64,000 nucleotides of DNA from Paenibacillus solanacearum (GCF_910593845.1 NZ_CAJVAS010000004.1:1-64000), one strand, 5' to 3'; shown: positions 52,139 through 61,398, numbered from the stretch's first letter. Notes: generated by a model from the letters alone, not told the origin. Numbers and translations are program-made.

Positions 52139-53413
52139 TCAATACACGAGCTCCCGAAAATTCGCAATCCGATGGAATGAAATAAAATTGCCGTTATGCG
52201 CCGTCACTGCGCGCTCGTCCCCGGACCGGCTGAGAATGAGCAAATCTTCGCCGGAAATGGCCATGCTTGCGTAATGGCGAGCCTGTTTCGTATGATCCGT
52301 CTTCGCTACCAAACCTGCGAAGCACCAATCGATACCGTTTTTGGAAAAATGAAGCTGCAGCCGGTGACGCTCATTGTATGGCAGATCGAACCGTTCCTGC
52401 GGCAGCAGCTCGGCCCGCGTCATGCTGTCCGTCGTTTGCGAGCTGAGCAGCCAGTATAATTTCGTCGCTTCGTCGTATAAAATGTGAAATTTCATCTGGC
52501 CGCCCGGGCATGGGACAAAGGCAATGGTTTTCCCGGACGGGACGGTTTCCAGCATCGTCGTGATCGTACCGTCCCCGTTTTCCACCGCTTTGGCGATGTT
52601 GGCAAAGCCGACTCCACCTGTATGCGCTCTCATCCAGAGGTGAAATGTACGCCCTTGCGGATCGTGGAAGTAATGATTCGGATCGGTAAACTGGACAACG
52701 TTCGTTTCCAGCCAGCCGATGCGCACTGCGGGACGGCCCGGCGCGATGCGCGCGATCGTACCCGGTTCCACCTTGTAGAACGGAACGCCGAAATAGTTTA
52801 ATTCATCCTCAGGCACGGCGTCGCGGAAACTAAGCTCCGAAGCAAACGTCCAGCTCTCCCGCTGCGTCAGATCGTTATTCAGCTGCGCGCGCATCAGTAC
52901 GGGGGCAAGGACGCTGACCTGCCATCCCTTATAGTCCGGATCCGTCGTACGCTCCATGACGAGATATACGTTTCCTTTGGCATAGTGCACGTTAGCCGGT
53001 GCCTGATGCCACTTCTCGCCCTTCGTTAATGCCGCCGGCTCGCTCCATGTCTCGCCGTTATCGTCCGAGCGAATGATCATCAGATCGTTGCAGTGTCCTA
53101 GAATATACACGCTTTCTCCGGCAATAAACGGTCTTCCATGAATGAATGGAAAATCGGCCCGATGTTCCCAGGTGCGCCCCCCGTCATCCGAAGTGAATAC
53201 TTTTCCTTGCCATGGCCGGCCAGGCTCCAGCTCTCCTTTGGCGCCGGGCAAAGCAGCGACACCTTTCCCGCCCAAATCCAGCGTGGCAATCAATCTGCCG
53301 CCAGGCAGTACGGCGAGCCCCGGACTGTATGCAAATATGGCTTCGGGGTCGGCCGATTCGTAAATTTTCACAAAATCGGGGGCCAGCTCCCTCACTTTAT
53401 AATCGTTTGGCAT
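52139..53413 (-). CDS. exo-alpha-sialidase-like propeller, no export signal
   Basis: A 424-residue propeller with Asp boxes FTSDDGGRTWEHR and IIRSDDNGETWSEP. It has no signal peptide (MPNDYKVRELAPDFVKIY), so it is probably cytosolic. It is 55 bp upstream of the beta-helix gene. Its central part matches the exported propeller at 47335, which suggests duplication followed by relocation of function: outside cutting and inside trimming of oligosaccharides. Calling it a sialidase goes beyond the evidence; related folds serve many glycosidases. Confidence 0.82.
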   Translation of the reverse strand: MPNDYKVRELAPDFVKIYESADPEAIFAYSPGLAVLPGGRLIATLDLGGKGVAALPGAKGELEPGRPWQGKVFTSDDGGRTWEHRADFPFIHGRPFIAGESVYILGHCNDLMIIRSDDNGETWSEPAALTKGEKWHQAPANVHYAKGNVYLVMERTTDPDYKGWQVSVLAPVLMRAQLNNDLTQRESWTFASELSFRDAVPEDELNYFGVPFYKVEPGTIARIAPGRPAVRIGWLETNVVQFTDPNHYFHDPQGRTFHLWMRAHTGGVGFANIAKAVENGDGTITTMLETVPSGKTIAFVPCPGGQMKFHILYDEATKLYWLLSSQTTDSMTRAELLPQERFDLPYNERHRLQLHFSKNGIDWCFAGLVAKTDHTKQARHYASMAISGEDLLILSRSGDERAVTAHNGNFISFHRIANFRELVY

Positions 53414-53449
53414 GCTGTTCTTTCATCCTTTCTCTCGGCGAAAATACCG

Positions 53450-54775
53450 TTATTTTTTCCCATCGGCTATGATTTTGTTTATTTCTTCGTCGAGCTGGCG
53501 AAGCGCCGTGTTGATATCCTTCGTGCCCTTCAATATATCCGTATTGTATTTATTCATCGCCGTTCTCGCTTTGCTATCGAATAGCGTCGAAACGTGGGAT
53601 TTAGCCGGGGTTGTTTTGTAGATGGCTTGAATATTTTTCCCCTTCAGGTAATCAACATTTTTACCGAATTCTTCTCTCACTTTCGCCTCTTTCAGTACAG
53701 GCATTTTGGCGTTCCGTGACATGTCAAGCTGCGTTTCTTCGGATAGAAGCACTTCCACCACCTTATATGCGGCATCCTTGTTCTCGCTGATGGATGTGAC
53801 GGCGATGCCGTGTCCATCGAATTCATGACCGATCCCCGGCGCTTCCTTGAAGCTCGGGAAAGCCGCCATGTCCCAATTCAGTTGGCCGCTCACTTTCGAT
53901 ATATACGGCAGGAGATTGATTCCTGCAAACATGCCGACCTTGCCCTTCGTAAACTCACCATAATTGCCGGGGCTGACGAAATTTTCTTTATAGCCCGGTA
54001 TTTCATAGAGCGTCTTGTACATTTCGTAAATTTCTTTCCATTTCTCGCCGGTAACCATTGACTTTTGCGTCTTTGCGTCGATGATCGGCAAACCGAGCGC
54101 CGAAGCCACACGGAACACGTGATCCGGATCGAGGCCCCTGTATGCGTTGCCGTCGACCGTCCGCGTAAGCTTGCGCGCCAGTTCAATCGTTTCCTGCCAT
54201 GTCATGCCGTCCTTCGGGTAGGCCACACCGAATTTGTCGAACAAATCCTTGTTATAGTAAAGCACGTTAAAATGCCTCGTGAACGGGACGCCCGATAAAT
54301 ATTGGCCGCCACTGGCGATCTTGAACGATTCTAGAGCAACCTGCTCAATTTTATTAGTATCGATTTTATGCTTTTTGAGCATGGGCTCCATGTTATCCGC
54401 CAGTTTCGCCGTGATCACATCGTCGAACAGCAAGTTCGCCTCGAACAGCAAATCGAATTTTTCGCCTTTGGCCAGCAGCAGCTCATACCGATCGACGGAA
54501 TATTTTTGCCGAATGAGCTCCAGTGTAATATTCGGGTATTTCTTCTTCACCGGCTCGACGATGAAACGCTGAAACTCCTCATCCGTCACCAATCCCGTAT
54601 CGACAATTTTCAGCGTGACCGGCTTGCTCCGGTCAAATCCGTCTGCCGGCTCGCCAGGCTTCGGACTGTCTTCGCCAGCGCGGTTAGCGTTCCCTCCCGG
54701 GCTTGCGCTTCCGCATCCGGCCATGGTCATAGCGAAGGCAAGCGTAACGATAAACGACTTCCATTTGCGATTCAT
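53450..54775 (-). CDS. extracellular sugar-type substrate-binding lipoprotein (operon I)
   Basis: A 441-residue lipoprotein with signal MNRKWKSFIVTLAFAMTMAGC and a lipobox MAGC. The family 1 binding fold has YPNITLELIRQKYSVDRYEL, HFNVLYYNKDLFDKFGVA and MTWQETIELARKL, and ends NKIIADGKK. It parallels the operon II lipoprotein in length and motif order. No permease or ATPase is in this operon. ATG at 54775 follows AGGAGGAG. Confidence 0.9.
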   Translation of the reverse strand: MNRKWKSFIVTLAFAMTMAGCGSASPGGNANRAGEDSPKPGEPADGFDRSKPVTLKIVDTGLVTDEEFQRFIVEPVKKKYPNITLELIRQKYSVDRYELLLAKGEKFDLLFEANLLFDDVITAKLADNMEPMLKKHKIDTNKIEQVALESFKIASGGQYLSGVPFTRHFNVLYYNKDLFDKFGVAYPKDGMTWQETIELARKLTRTVDGNAYRGLDPDHVFRVASALGLPIIDAKTQKSMVTGEKWKEIYEMYKTLYEIPGYKENFVSPGNYGEFTKGKVGMFAGINLLPYISKVSGQLNWDMAAFPSFKEAPGIGHEFDGHGIAVTSISENKDAAYKVVEVLLSEETQLDMSRNAKMPVLKEAKVREEFGKNVDYLKGKNIQAIYKTTPAKSHVSTLFDSKARTAMNKYNTDILKGTKDINTALRQLDEEINKIIADGKK

Positions 54776-54811
54776 ATGAAACTCCTCCTCTTAATAAGCT
54801 TGACTACCCGA

Positions 54812-55729
54812 CTACAGATTCATGGCATCCCGGAATATGCGGGTTAATGAATGCAAATAATCCACTTCCAGCTTGTGTACGCCGGTTAAGGTTTGATGAT
54901 CCTGACTGCGGCAGTCCAGCCCGATCGGCATCCCTTCCTTCCGTAAATGATACTTGGCGTTCGCCGGATACGGCTGCGAACCGATCAATGCCGTCGTGCT
55001 GAGAAACGCCTGGACGGCCTCCGCCTTCTGCGGCTCTTGCTTCCAGTTCTTCGTAAGCCAAGCATACAGATCGGGATGAAAATTACTCATCACGCCGCTA
55101 AATCCCGACACGCCCAGCTTCAATGATTCAAGTAATGTGGCGGAGTTTGCATTAAAGATCTTCAGCTCACTTCCTTGAACCGCTTTCATTTTGGCGCTCA
55201 CATCGCTCAGGCTGCACGAAGTATCCTTCAGGAAGTAGAACCGTCCGGTCGAAGCGCACCATTTCAAAAGCTCGGGACTTAACAACCGCTTATACGGATA
55301 AGGACATTCATATAAGCCGAAGCGGATACCCGGCAGCTTCTCCAGCAGCGTTTGCGCATGCCGAATCCAAACTAAATCCGGTTCATCCGCTGCTGCAAGC
55401 CGGTTGGTCACCATCACAAAAGCATCGATCCCCGTTCGGGCGATGCTCTCAATTTCTTCGATCTGGTCTTCCAGACGATCCGAAATATGTCCCGAGGCGA
55501 TCACTGGAATTCGGCCGTCAACGCTCTTCTTGACAAACCGGGCCAGTTCAACCCGTTCCTCCAGACGGAGAAAGAACATTTCACTCGACTGGCACACTGC
55601 GAACAGACCGTCCACCCCCTGATCAAGGTACCAGGCAATCAATCGTTCCAGACCGGCATAATCGATGGCACCCGATTCCTTGAAGGGAGTGACCATCGTA
55701 GGCCATACTCCATCTTCCATTTCATCCAT
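54812..55729 (-). CDS. DapA/NanA-family aldolase
   Basis: A 305-residue TIM-barrel lyase of the dihydrodipicolinate synthase/N-acetylneuraminate lyase superfamily. The Schiff-base Lys is in FYFLKDTSC and the catalytic Tyr in GLYECPYPYK; the family GxxGE segment is replaced by VCQSSEMFFL, unlike DapA, so lysine synthesis is unlikely. ATG at 55729 follows AGGGGGT. First gene of operon I, divergent from the LacI regulator. A keto-sugar-acid aldolase role fits the operon. Confidence 0.9.
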   Translation of the reverse strand: MDEMEDGVWPTMVTPFKESGAIDYAGLERLIAWYLDQGVDGLFAVCQSSEMFFLRLEERVELARFVKKSVDGRIPVIASGHISDRLEDQIEEIESIARTGIDAFVMVTNRLAAADEPDLVWIRHAQTLLEKLPGIRFGLYECPYPYKRLLSPELLKWCASTGRFYFLKDTSCSLSDVSAKMKAVQGSELKIFNANSATLLESLKLGVSGFSGVMSNFHPDLYAWLTKNWKQEPQKAEAVQAFLSTTALIGSQPYPANAKYHLRKEGMPIGLDCRSQDHQTLTGVHKLEVDYLHSLTRIFRDAMNL

Positions 55730-55745
55730 TTCGTTACCCCCTATT

Positions 55746-55900
55746 TTGTTATGTTTGTAACCTTGTTAGCATTTTTACACCTTTAAAGTAATGCATTCCA
55801 TACCAACCGTCAAGAGTGAAAAACAAATATTTCTTGTTTGACTTTTCACTGTTTTTATTTAAAATTAGTTTTGTTAGTACATATCATCCGAAGCTAACAA
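55746..55900. promoter_or_regulatory. divergent promoter region with TTGTTAG boxes
   Basis: Leftward promoter: TTGACG (55813-55808), 17 bp, TACTTT (55790-55785), for the aldolase operon. Rightward: TTGACT at 55838, 17 bp, AAAATT for the lacI-type gene. The motif TTGTTAG occurs at 55763-55769, 55871-55877 and inverted (CTAACAA) at 55894-55900, with TTGTTAT at 55746-55752. These repeats flank both promoters and are the best candidate operators for the LacI-family protein. Confidence 0.5.
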
Positions 55901-55930
55901 TTTCCCGACCGGTGGTGAAGAACTTCCGAT

Positions 55931-57007
55931 ATGAAAGTGTCCATGCAACAAATTGCCGATCGTCTGGGCGTATCCAAATATTCCGTGTCCAAAGCATTGT
56001 CCGGTAAACCCGGCGTGAGCATGGAAACAAGGCTGCAGGTGATCGAAGCGGCCAAAGCCATGGGATATCGCTGGAAGCAGAAAAAAGCTTCCGGGGGGTC
56101 GGAAGCTTCCGGCGATCCGATTGCGCCTAACAAAAGAAATAAGAAGCCCGCCCACGAAGCTGCCGATTCACAGCCCTTCATCTTCGTATTGATCGACGCT
56201 TCCAAGCTGAACGAGGTATATTTTTGGAATCGTGTGTTAGCCGGCATTATTAGCGGGTGTAACGAAATCGGATGGAAGCATCTGATGATTACGAATTCCG
56301 GCGAAGACACGGCGTTCATATTCCCCGCTTATGCCGACCGCTCCGCTTGCGCAGGGATTGTGGTGATTGGCGATGTGCCCGCTTCTTACTTGTTATCTTT
56401 GAAAAAACTGGGCATTCCGATCATTTTGACGGATCACGAAGAACCTTTATCCGGGCTTGATTGCGTGGTCAACTCCAATTTCGAGGCAGCCAGGGAGCTG
56501 TGTAAGCGGATCATTGCATCCGGCAGCAGATCGATCTTGTTTATCGGCTCCGATCATCATTCCGTCAGCTTCACGCAGCGATGGTGGGGCTGCCAAAACG
56601 CGGTCTTCGAGGAGAATCAAGCGGCCAAAAAGCAGCTCGCCTTGCGCAAATGGAATCTGCCGTCCAAATATGAGCGGTGGCTTCCGGTACTAGAGGAAAA
56701 AATCGCGGGACTCCAGCAAGAGATGCTTCCCGATGCCATTGTTTGCGCCAATGACGAGATTGCGTTCGACCTGCTGAATTTATTGCAAAAATATCAGTTC
56801 GCCGTGCCTCGGGATTGCAAAGTGGTCGGATTTGACAATACCGACAAAGCGGCCCACTCCATTCCCCCTTTGACTACCGTCGATCTGGGCAAAGAGATGC
56901 TCGGGTATAGAGCGATCGAAGCGCTGCAGCGTAGAATTCTCAAGCCTGGTACGCCTACCGAAAAAATATTGCTCGCCTACCGGCTAGTAGAACGGGAATC
57001 CGGGTAA
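55931..57007 (+). CDS. LacI-family transcriptional regulator
   Basis: A 358-residue regulator. The N-terminal HTH is MQQIADRLGVSKYSVSKALSG, followed by the hinge TRLQVIEAAKAMGYRW. Residues 70-350 form a periplasmic-binding-type effector domain with PDAIVCANDEIAFDLLNLLQKY and VVGFDNTDKA. ATG at 55931 has only a weak upstream site. It is divergent from operon I and probably represses or activates it in response to a sugar released by the encoded enzymes. It may also control the operon II promoter. Confidence 0.93.
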   Translation: MKVSMQQIADRLGVSKYSVSKALSGKPGVSMETRLQVIEAAKAMGYRWKQKKASGGSEASGDPIAPNKRNKKPAHEAADSQPFIFVLIDASKLNEVYFWNRVLAGIISGCNEIGWKHLMITNSGEDTAFIFPAYADRSACAGIVVIGDVPASYLLSLKKLGIPIILTDHEEPLSGLDCVVNSNFEAARELCKRIIASGSRSILFIGSDHHSVSFTQRWWGCQNAVFEENQAAKKQLALRKWNLPSKYERWLPVLEEKIAGLQQEMLPDAIVCANDEIAFDLLNLLQKYQFAVPRDCKVVGFDNTDKAAHSIPPLTTVDLGKEMLGYRAIEALQRRILKPGTPTEKILLAYRLVERESG

Positions 57008-57123
57008 CTCTCTCCGCTTGGAAATGATGAAGCCCACTTGTCCCATCGGACGAATCTGGTTTCGTCTCCAGCAGCCGATCAGGCCTAATCAAGAAAAGGA
57101 ACCGATTTCCGAAAAAACCGAAA

Positions 57124-57156
57124 AGCCTTAGTCCGGTTCCGTACCGTACTAAGGCT
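57124..57156 (-). terminator. terminator of the CBS gene
   Basis: Stem AGCCTTAGT/ACTAAGGCT followed on the minus strand by TTTTCGGTTTTTT. It lies 95 bp beyond the CBS protein stop. Confidence 0.65.
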
Positions 57157-57251
57157 GCCTGCCGCGCGAATGCACCGGCCTATGATGGACCTGCCGTTCG
57201 ATCTAGCGGGTCCCGATTCGCCGTCCCTTCGGACGACATTCGAAGAGACAT

Positions 57252-57662
57252 TCAATCCGTAATATTGCTCGTGTAGTACTCGATGATATCTTTGCGCCGT
57301 ATAATTCCGATAAAGAGCTGGCTCTCTTCATCCTCTACGACGGGAACGAAGTTCTGATCGGCCGCCAGTTCGAGCATATCCTCCAGATTGGCTTTGACCG
57401 ACACGCTCTCGTTGCGAATGCGTCGCTTGATTTCATGCACTTTGACCGTATTCAGGCTGTCGAATCTCAATCCGGCCGTACACTTCATCTTCCACAGCAA
57501 ATCCCCTTCGGAGAGCGTGCCCACGTATTTCCCTTCCTCGTCAATGACGGGGATGGCGGTATATTGAGTTTGCTCCAGCTTCTCGAGCGCTTCCTGCATG
57601 TTGGCGGACGCACTGATGTAGGCCACCTTGTTCTTGGGGAACAAAAAATCGGATATTTGCAT
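57252..57662 (-). CDS. two-CBS-domain protein
   Basis: A 136-residue protein made of two CBS repeats (about 5-65 and 78-135): VIDEEGKYVGTLSEGDLLWKM and FVPVVEDEESQLFIGIIRRKDI are the paired adenosine-nucleotide-binding strands. Such stand-alone pairs bind AMP, ATP or related ligands. ATG at 57662 (MQISDFLFPKNKV) follows AGGGGG with eight bases between. An upstream in-frame start gives an unlikely extension. Partner unknown. Confidence 0.87.
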   Translation of the reverse strand: MQISDFLFPKNKVAYISASANMQEALEKLEQTQYTAIPVIDEEGKYVGTLSEGDLLWKMKCTAGLRFDSLNTVKVHEIKRRIRNESVSVKANLEDMLELAADQNFVPVVEDEESQLFIGIIRRKDIIEYYTSNITD

Positions 57663-57749
57663 CGGTCCATACCCCCTTCTGTAAAAAAAATATGGTACCA
57701 GTGTAGCATACACCCGGCAAAAAAGAAAAAAGATGCCAGCATTCGGCCG

Positions 57750-58525
57750 CTAGCGATGTCTTACGCTACCCGAACTTTGGCGGCAGAAGGAACTGCGCAG
57801 CACCAACACGCCTGATAATAAGCCTATCAGCACGATGCAAGCCGAAAGCCGATCGTGACCTGCACGATGTTCAGCGCAACCGAAAGGATCAATCCCGACC
57901 AAATGTAAAGGCGTATCCGGGCATCGTTAACCGATAACAAGGGCGCTTCGCTCCCGTGCATCCCGTCACTGGCTTCATTAGGCACTACAACCAGCAGCAG
58001 GATGACCATCGCGAACAGCAGCACAGCCGCCGCGTACATCGGCGCCATTCCTCCGCTCATCGCCGGCCCCAGCACGAATCCGAGGCCGTTGGCTGCGCCG
58101 AACAAAGCCATTCCTCGCGTGCGCGTGTCCTGCGTCGTCCAGCCCATCACATACGCCTGAGCCTGGGCCGGTATGCCGCCGAAAGAAAAGCCGGCAATGC
58201 CTCGCAGCAGCAAAAATATCCAGAACAAGCCCGCCGCTCTCTCCGCTTTTGCCGAAATGTCTGCCAGCAGAGCAAAGGCAACCAATGCCGCTACGTAGAT
58301 AAGCATATTTAAACTCAACATCGCTTTGCGACGCATAAACGTCCTTCGCTCCCAAAAATACCCTCCGAGGAGCCAGCAGAGCCCCGTTACGGATACGAAC
58401 GCGCCTGATTGAATCTCGCTCAAGCCCAAATGGCGCGAAAGCGGACCAATGACAGGATTGAAGGCGGCAATCGAGTTCATTCCGCACAATACAATGAGAA
58501 ACATAACAACAAACTTAACCTTCAT
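57750..58525 (-). pseudogene. MFS transporter with internal deletion
   Basis: From ATG at 58525 (MKVKFVVMFLIVL) the frame covers about seven membrane helices of an MFS exporter, including LLRGIAGFSFGGIPAQAQAY and GAANGLGFVLGPAMSGG, then stops early after VTIGFRLASC. In the next frame LSACIVLIGLLSGVLVLRSS looks like the last transmembrane helix of the same protein and runs to a stop at 57750. The simplest reading is loss of the stretch encoding helices 8-11 between short matching CGGCTT sequences. It is therefore non-functional. The neighbouring AraC remnant suggests a former regulator-exporter pair. Confidence 0.65.
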
Positions 58526-58687
58526 GCGACATGCTCTCCATCCGGTTAGCCGAAAATACGCGGCCTCTTGATGCAACCAAGCATACGATGGGAGAAACTC
58601 CTCCGGCCACCGGCAGCCGGAGTACATTCCCGGTTAGCGGGATGGCCGCCGCGCAGAATGCCAAAAAAACCGCTCCGAAGAGCGGCT

Positions 58688-59398
58688 TCAAGGGGTATGG
58701 TTTGCATCGGCTTCCGAAACGTACCGGGCGCAGCTCCGAACGAAGACGCCTGGATTAATCCCGTACTTGCTCCGGAACGCTTCCGAGAAATGACTTGGAT
58801 TGGAATAGCCGACGGCGAGCGACGTTTCCGTTACGTTCATATCGCCCTGCTGCAATAAGCGATAAGCCTTCTCCAGCCTGATTTCCCGCAGGAAGGCGAA
58901 TACGGTCGTTCCGAACATCTCCTTGAACCCTTGCTTTAATTTGAAATCGTTCAGGCCGATCATCCTCGACAACTGCAGCAGCGTCGGCGGGTCCTCCATC
59001 ATGTTCGTCATCAGGTCTTTGGCTTGGCGGATTTTGACCATATCGCCGGCTGACAGCTTGACTGCGTTGAACCGGTATGCCAATCCCTACCATCCGAAAC
59101 GGCCGGCTGCCGACGAATTCAAAGCGGACATCCGCGGGGTTCATAACTTGACTTCTCTGGCCCCCTGCAGGCAATAATTAACTTCCACCATCGGCGTCTC
59201 GTTGACCAGAGGCACAGCGCGATGATGGTGCAGCGTATAATCGGAGACAACGACCTCCAAATCGGAACGGGGAACGAAACGGTGAATAATGCCTTCACCG
59301 ATCCCAGGCAGCAACGGCAGCCGCTCCGTACGGCTGGCCTGCTGCCTCGGCAGCTGCAGTCCGTCGAAAAATTGGTTAAAGTTACGGTGAAAATCCAT
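58688..59398 (-). pseudogene. AraC-family regulator with deletions and frameshifts
   Basis: The N-terminal part (from ATG at 59398: MDFHRNFNQFF to VNYCLQGAREVKL) and the C-terminal AraC HTH (LSRMIGLNDFKLKQGFKEMFG, TSLAVGYSNPSHFSEAFRSKYG) are in different frames. Between them, only ADVRFEFVGSRPFRMVGIGI of the middle domain survives. Roughly 100 residues are missing in at least two deletions. The gene once followed the ankyrin lipoprotein with overlapping stop and start (TAATG). PchR-like siderophore regulators have this layout, but the match is not strong enough to assign. Confidence 0.65.
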
Positions 59399-60117
59399 TA
59401 GGCTCCGGCCCTTAGCAAGATCGCCTCAATCTCCTTAAAGCCGCGCTGCCTTGCATGCATGAGTGGAGTGACCCCTTCCTTGTCCGCGATCGTCACATCC
59501 GCGCCGTGATCGATTAACAGCTGCACAATCTGCTGGTGCTTCTCTCCGCCGCTGCCCAAAATGACCGCTTCCAGCAGCGCCGTCCAATGCAAATGGTTGA
59601 TATGATTCACATCGATATCCGATCGGGTCAGCAGCTCCCGCACTACCTCAACATGGCCGCGCTCCGATGCCGGGATGAGCGCCGTTCCCCCGTACCGGTT
59701 CGTCAGCTTCGTGTCTGCGCCGGCGCCAATCGCCAGCTTTACGATATCCAGCAGCCCTTCCGCCCCGGCATACAGCAGCACATTATTCAGGCTTTGATCC
59801 CGCAGGTTGATGTCTGCGCCTTTGCGAATCAGTGCTTGCACCGTGGCCGGCTGGTTTCCATAAGTCGCGGCCATGGCGGCCGTTCTGCCGCTCCGGTCGG
59901 TGCCGTTGAGATCCGCTCCCGATTCCAGCAGCTTCAGCACGGCGTCCGTATCGCCTTTTTGCGCCGCAGTTATCAGTTGTTCGTTCAATAGGCTCACCTT
60001 CTTTTCTTCATTCACGGATTGCGTTACCGCCGATTCGCTGTGCGGCGGCTGTGTTATGGAATTCGACCGGCATGCGGCCAGTAAAGCCACCGCAAGAAGC
60101 ATCCAATGGCGGGTCAT
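59398..60117 (-). CDS. ankyrin-repeat lipoprotein
   Basis: A 239-residue protein. A lipobox signal (MTRHWMLLAVALLAAC) and a polar linker precede about five ankyrin repeats (residues 50-235), each about 33 residues: GDTDAVLKLLESGADLNGTD, NQPATVQALIRKGADINLRD, GLLDIVKLAIGAGADTKLTN, GHVEVVRELLTRSDIDVNHI and HQQIVQLLIDHGADVTIAD. Start ATG at 60117 follows GAGGTG. It faces the truncated LysR gene. Ankyrin repeats mediate protein contacts; its partner is unknown. Confidence 0.88.
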   Translation of the reverse strand: MTRHWMLLAVALLAACRSNSITQPPHSESAVTQSVNEEKKVSLLNEQLITAAQKGDTDAVLKLLESGADLNGTDRSGRTAAMAATYGNQPATVQALIRKGADINLRDQSLNNVLLYAGAEGLLDIVKLAIGAGADTKLTNRYGGTALIPASERGHVEVVRELLTRSDIDVNHINHLHWTALLEAVILGSGGEKHQQIVQLLIDHGADVTIADKEGVTPLMHARQRGFKEIEAILLRAGA

Positions 60118-60231
60118 GTCAACACCTCTTTGCCCTTTCATAACAATATGCTACCATAGGGTAAAGCTATATGAATAATATTAATAAAATTACATTTCCA
60201 TAGGTTTATCATATAAAAGGGGGCCTTCCCG

Positions 60232-61014
60232 TTGGACATCAGGCAGCTGCGATATTTCAAAGCGATCGTGGAGGAGCGGCAAATTTCCGCCGCGGCCAAA
60301 AAGCTTCATATGTCTCAACCGCCGCTAAGTCAGCAATTAAAGGCGATGGAAGAGGCGCTTCTTGAGGTACGAGAAGTCGGAGACGGAGTTAACGGACGTC
60401 TGTCGATCGGGGTCAATACATTTTCGGCAGTGGAGCTGCCGGACTTGCTGCGTCAATTCCAACGGCACTACCCGAAGGTAACCTATACCATTCAGCAAAA
60501 CGAGTCGTCCCATCTATGCAAGCTTGTCAGGGACCGGACCATCGAGCTGGCCATCATCCGGCTGCCGCTGGAGCTTGGCGATTTTTCCGTTCTCCATCTG
60601 CACACGGAGCCGTTCTATTATATCGCCTCCCAGCAGCGGCCGCCGTTAGGTCATGACATATCGCTTGCGGATATAAGCGAAGCCCCGCTCTTATTGCCGA
60701 GCACCGAAGGACTCGGCGTCCACTACTTGATCTCGGAAGCATTCTCGCGGCGCGAGCTGCACCCCCGCATCGCGGGCGAATGCTCGGACATGACGCTGCT
60801 GATGGAGCTGATCTCCTCCGATTTTGCTGCGGCGATCGTTCCGGAGACCGTGCTTTCCCTTCATCAAGGGCACGCGATACACGCCAGCCGAATTTCGAGC
60901 GACGAGCTGTCCTCCCCGGTCGGCTTCATCTGGCTGAAGCATCATTACTTGTCTGCGGCCGCGCAGCATTTCATCGATCTGTATCGAGCGAGAATGAGCA
61001 GCGATTGGGCGTGA
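60232..61014 (+). CDS. LysR-family regulator lacking the wing and linker helix
   Basis: A 260-residue protein; typical LysR regulators have about 295-300. The HTH is intact (MDIRQLRYFKAIVEERQISAAAKKLH and MSQPPLSQQLKAMEE), but the usual ELGxxLFxR wing and long linker helix are absent: LKAMEE is followed directly by ALLEVREVGDGVNGRLSIG. About 40-45 codons are missing in frame. The effector domain (about 60-255) is complete. TTG at 60232 has AAAGGGGG upstream. Without the linker helix, dimerisation should fail, so it may be non-functional or altered. Confidence 0.82.
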   Translation: MDIRQLRYFKAIVEERQISAAAKKLHMSQPPLSQQLKAMEEALLEVREVGDGVNGRLSIGVNTFSAVELPDLLRQFQRHYPKVTYTIQQNESSHLCKLVRDRTIELAIIRLPLELGDFSVLHLHTEPFYYIASQQRPPLGHDISLADISEAPLLLPSTEGLGVHYLISEAFSRRELHPRIAGECSDMTLLMELISSDFAAAIVPETVLSLHQGHAIHASRISSDELSSPVGFIWLKHHYLSAAAQHFIDLYRARMSSDWA

Positions 61015-61398
61015 CTAGGAGCCATATGGCGAATCGAATTCAATGATGTTATGATCCGGATCAAGGACGTAGATTTGAGCAAAACCCGCTACGCTTTGCG
61101 GTCTCGCCTCATACGGTACCCCGGCCTGTTCCAGCCATTCGATCGTGCCCTTATAGCTCTTGACCCAGACGGCAAAATGTCCGTCGACCGTATCGATCTC
61201 CCCGGTGCGCAGCGTTCCCCCTTGCGGGTGTTCCAGCAAATGAAGCTGATGAGGCCCGACAGCATACCAGATGCCCTTGGAATTGAAGGGCGGCCGCTCG
61301 ATTTCCTGAAGTTGGAGCACTTCGGAATAAAAACGTCTTGCCTTCTTCAAATCTCTGACTGCAATGCTTACATGATGCAATCGCTCAAACTCGATCAT
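61015..61398 (-). CDS. VOC/glyoxalase-superfamily protein
   Basis: A 127-residue two-beta-alpha-module VOC protein: LHHVSIAVRDLKKARRFYSE at the start, QLHLLEHP in the middle and YVLDPDHNIIEFDSP at the end, which give the metal-binding His and Glu. ATG at 61398 follows AGGAGAG. It is convergent with the LysR gene. Substrate unknown; such proteins include fosfomycin-type transferases, dioxygenases and glyoxalases. Confidence 0.88.
   Translation of the reverse strand: MIEFERLHHVSIAVRDLKKARRFYSEVLQLQEIERPPFNSKGIWYAVGPHQLHLLEHPQGGTLRTGEIDTVDGHFAVWVKSYKGTIEWLEQAGVPYEARPQSVAGFAQIYVLDPDHNIIEFDSPYGS

Noticed and set aside
54812..55729. True dapA (lysine synthesis)
   Set aside because: The conserved Gly-Thr-Thr-Gly-Glu segment is replaced, and the gene lies in a sugar operon beside a LacI regulator.
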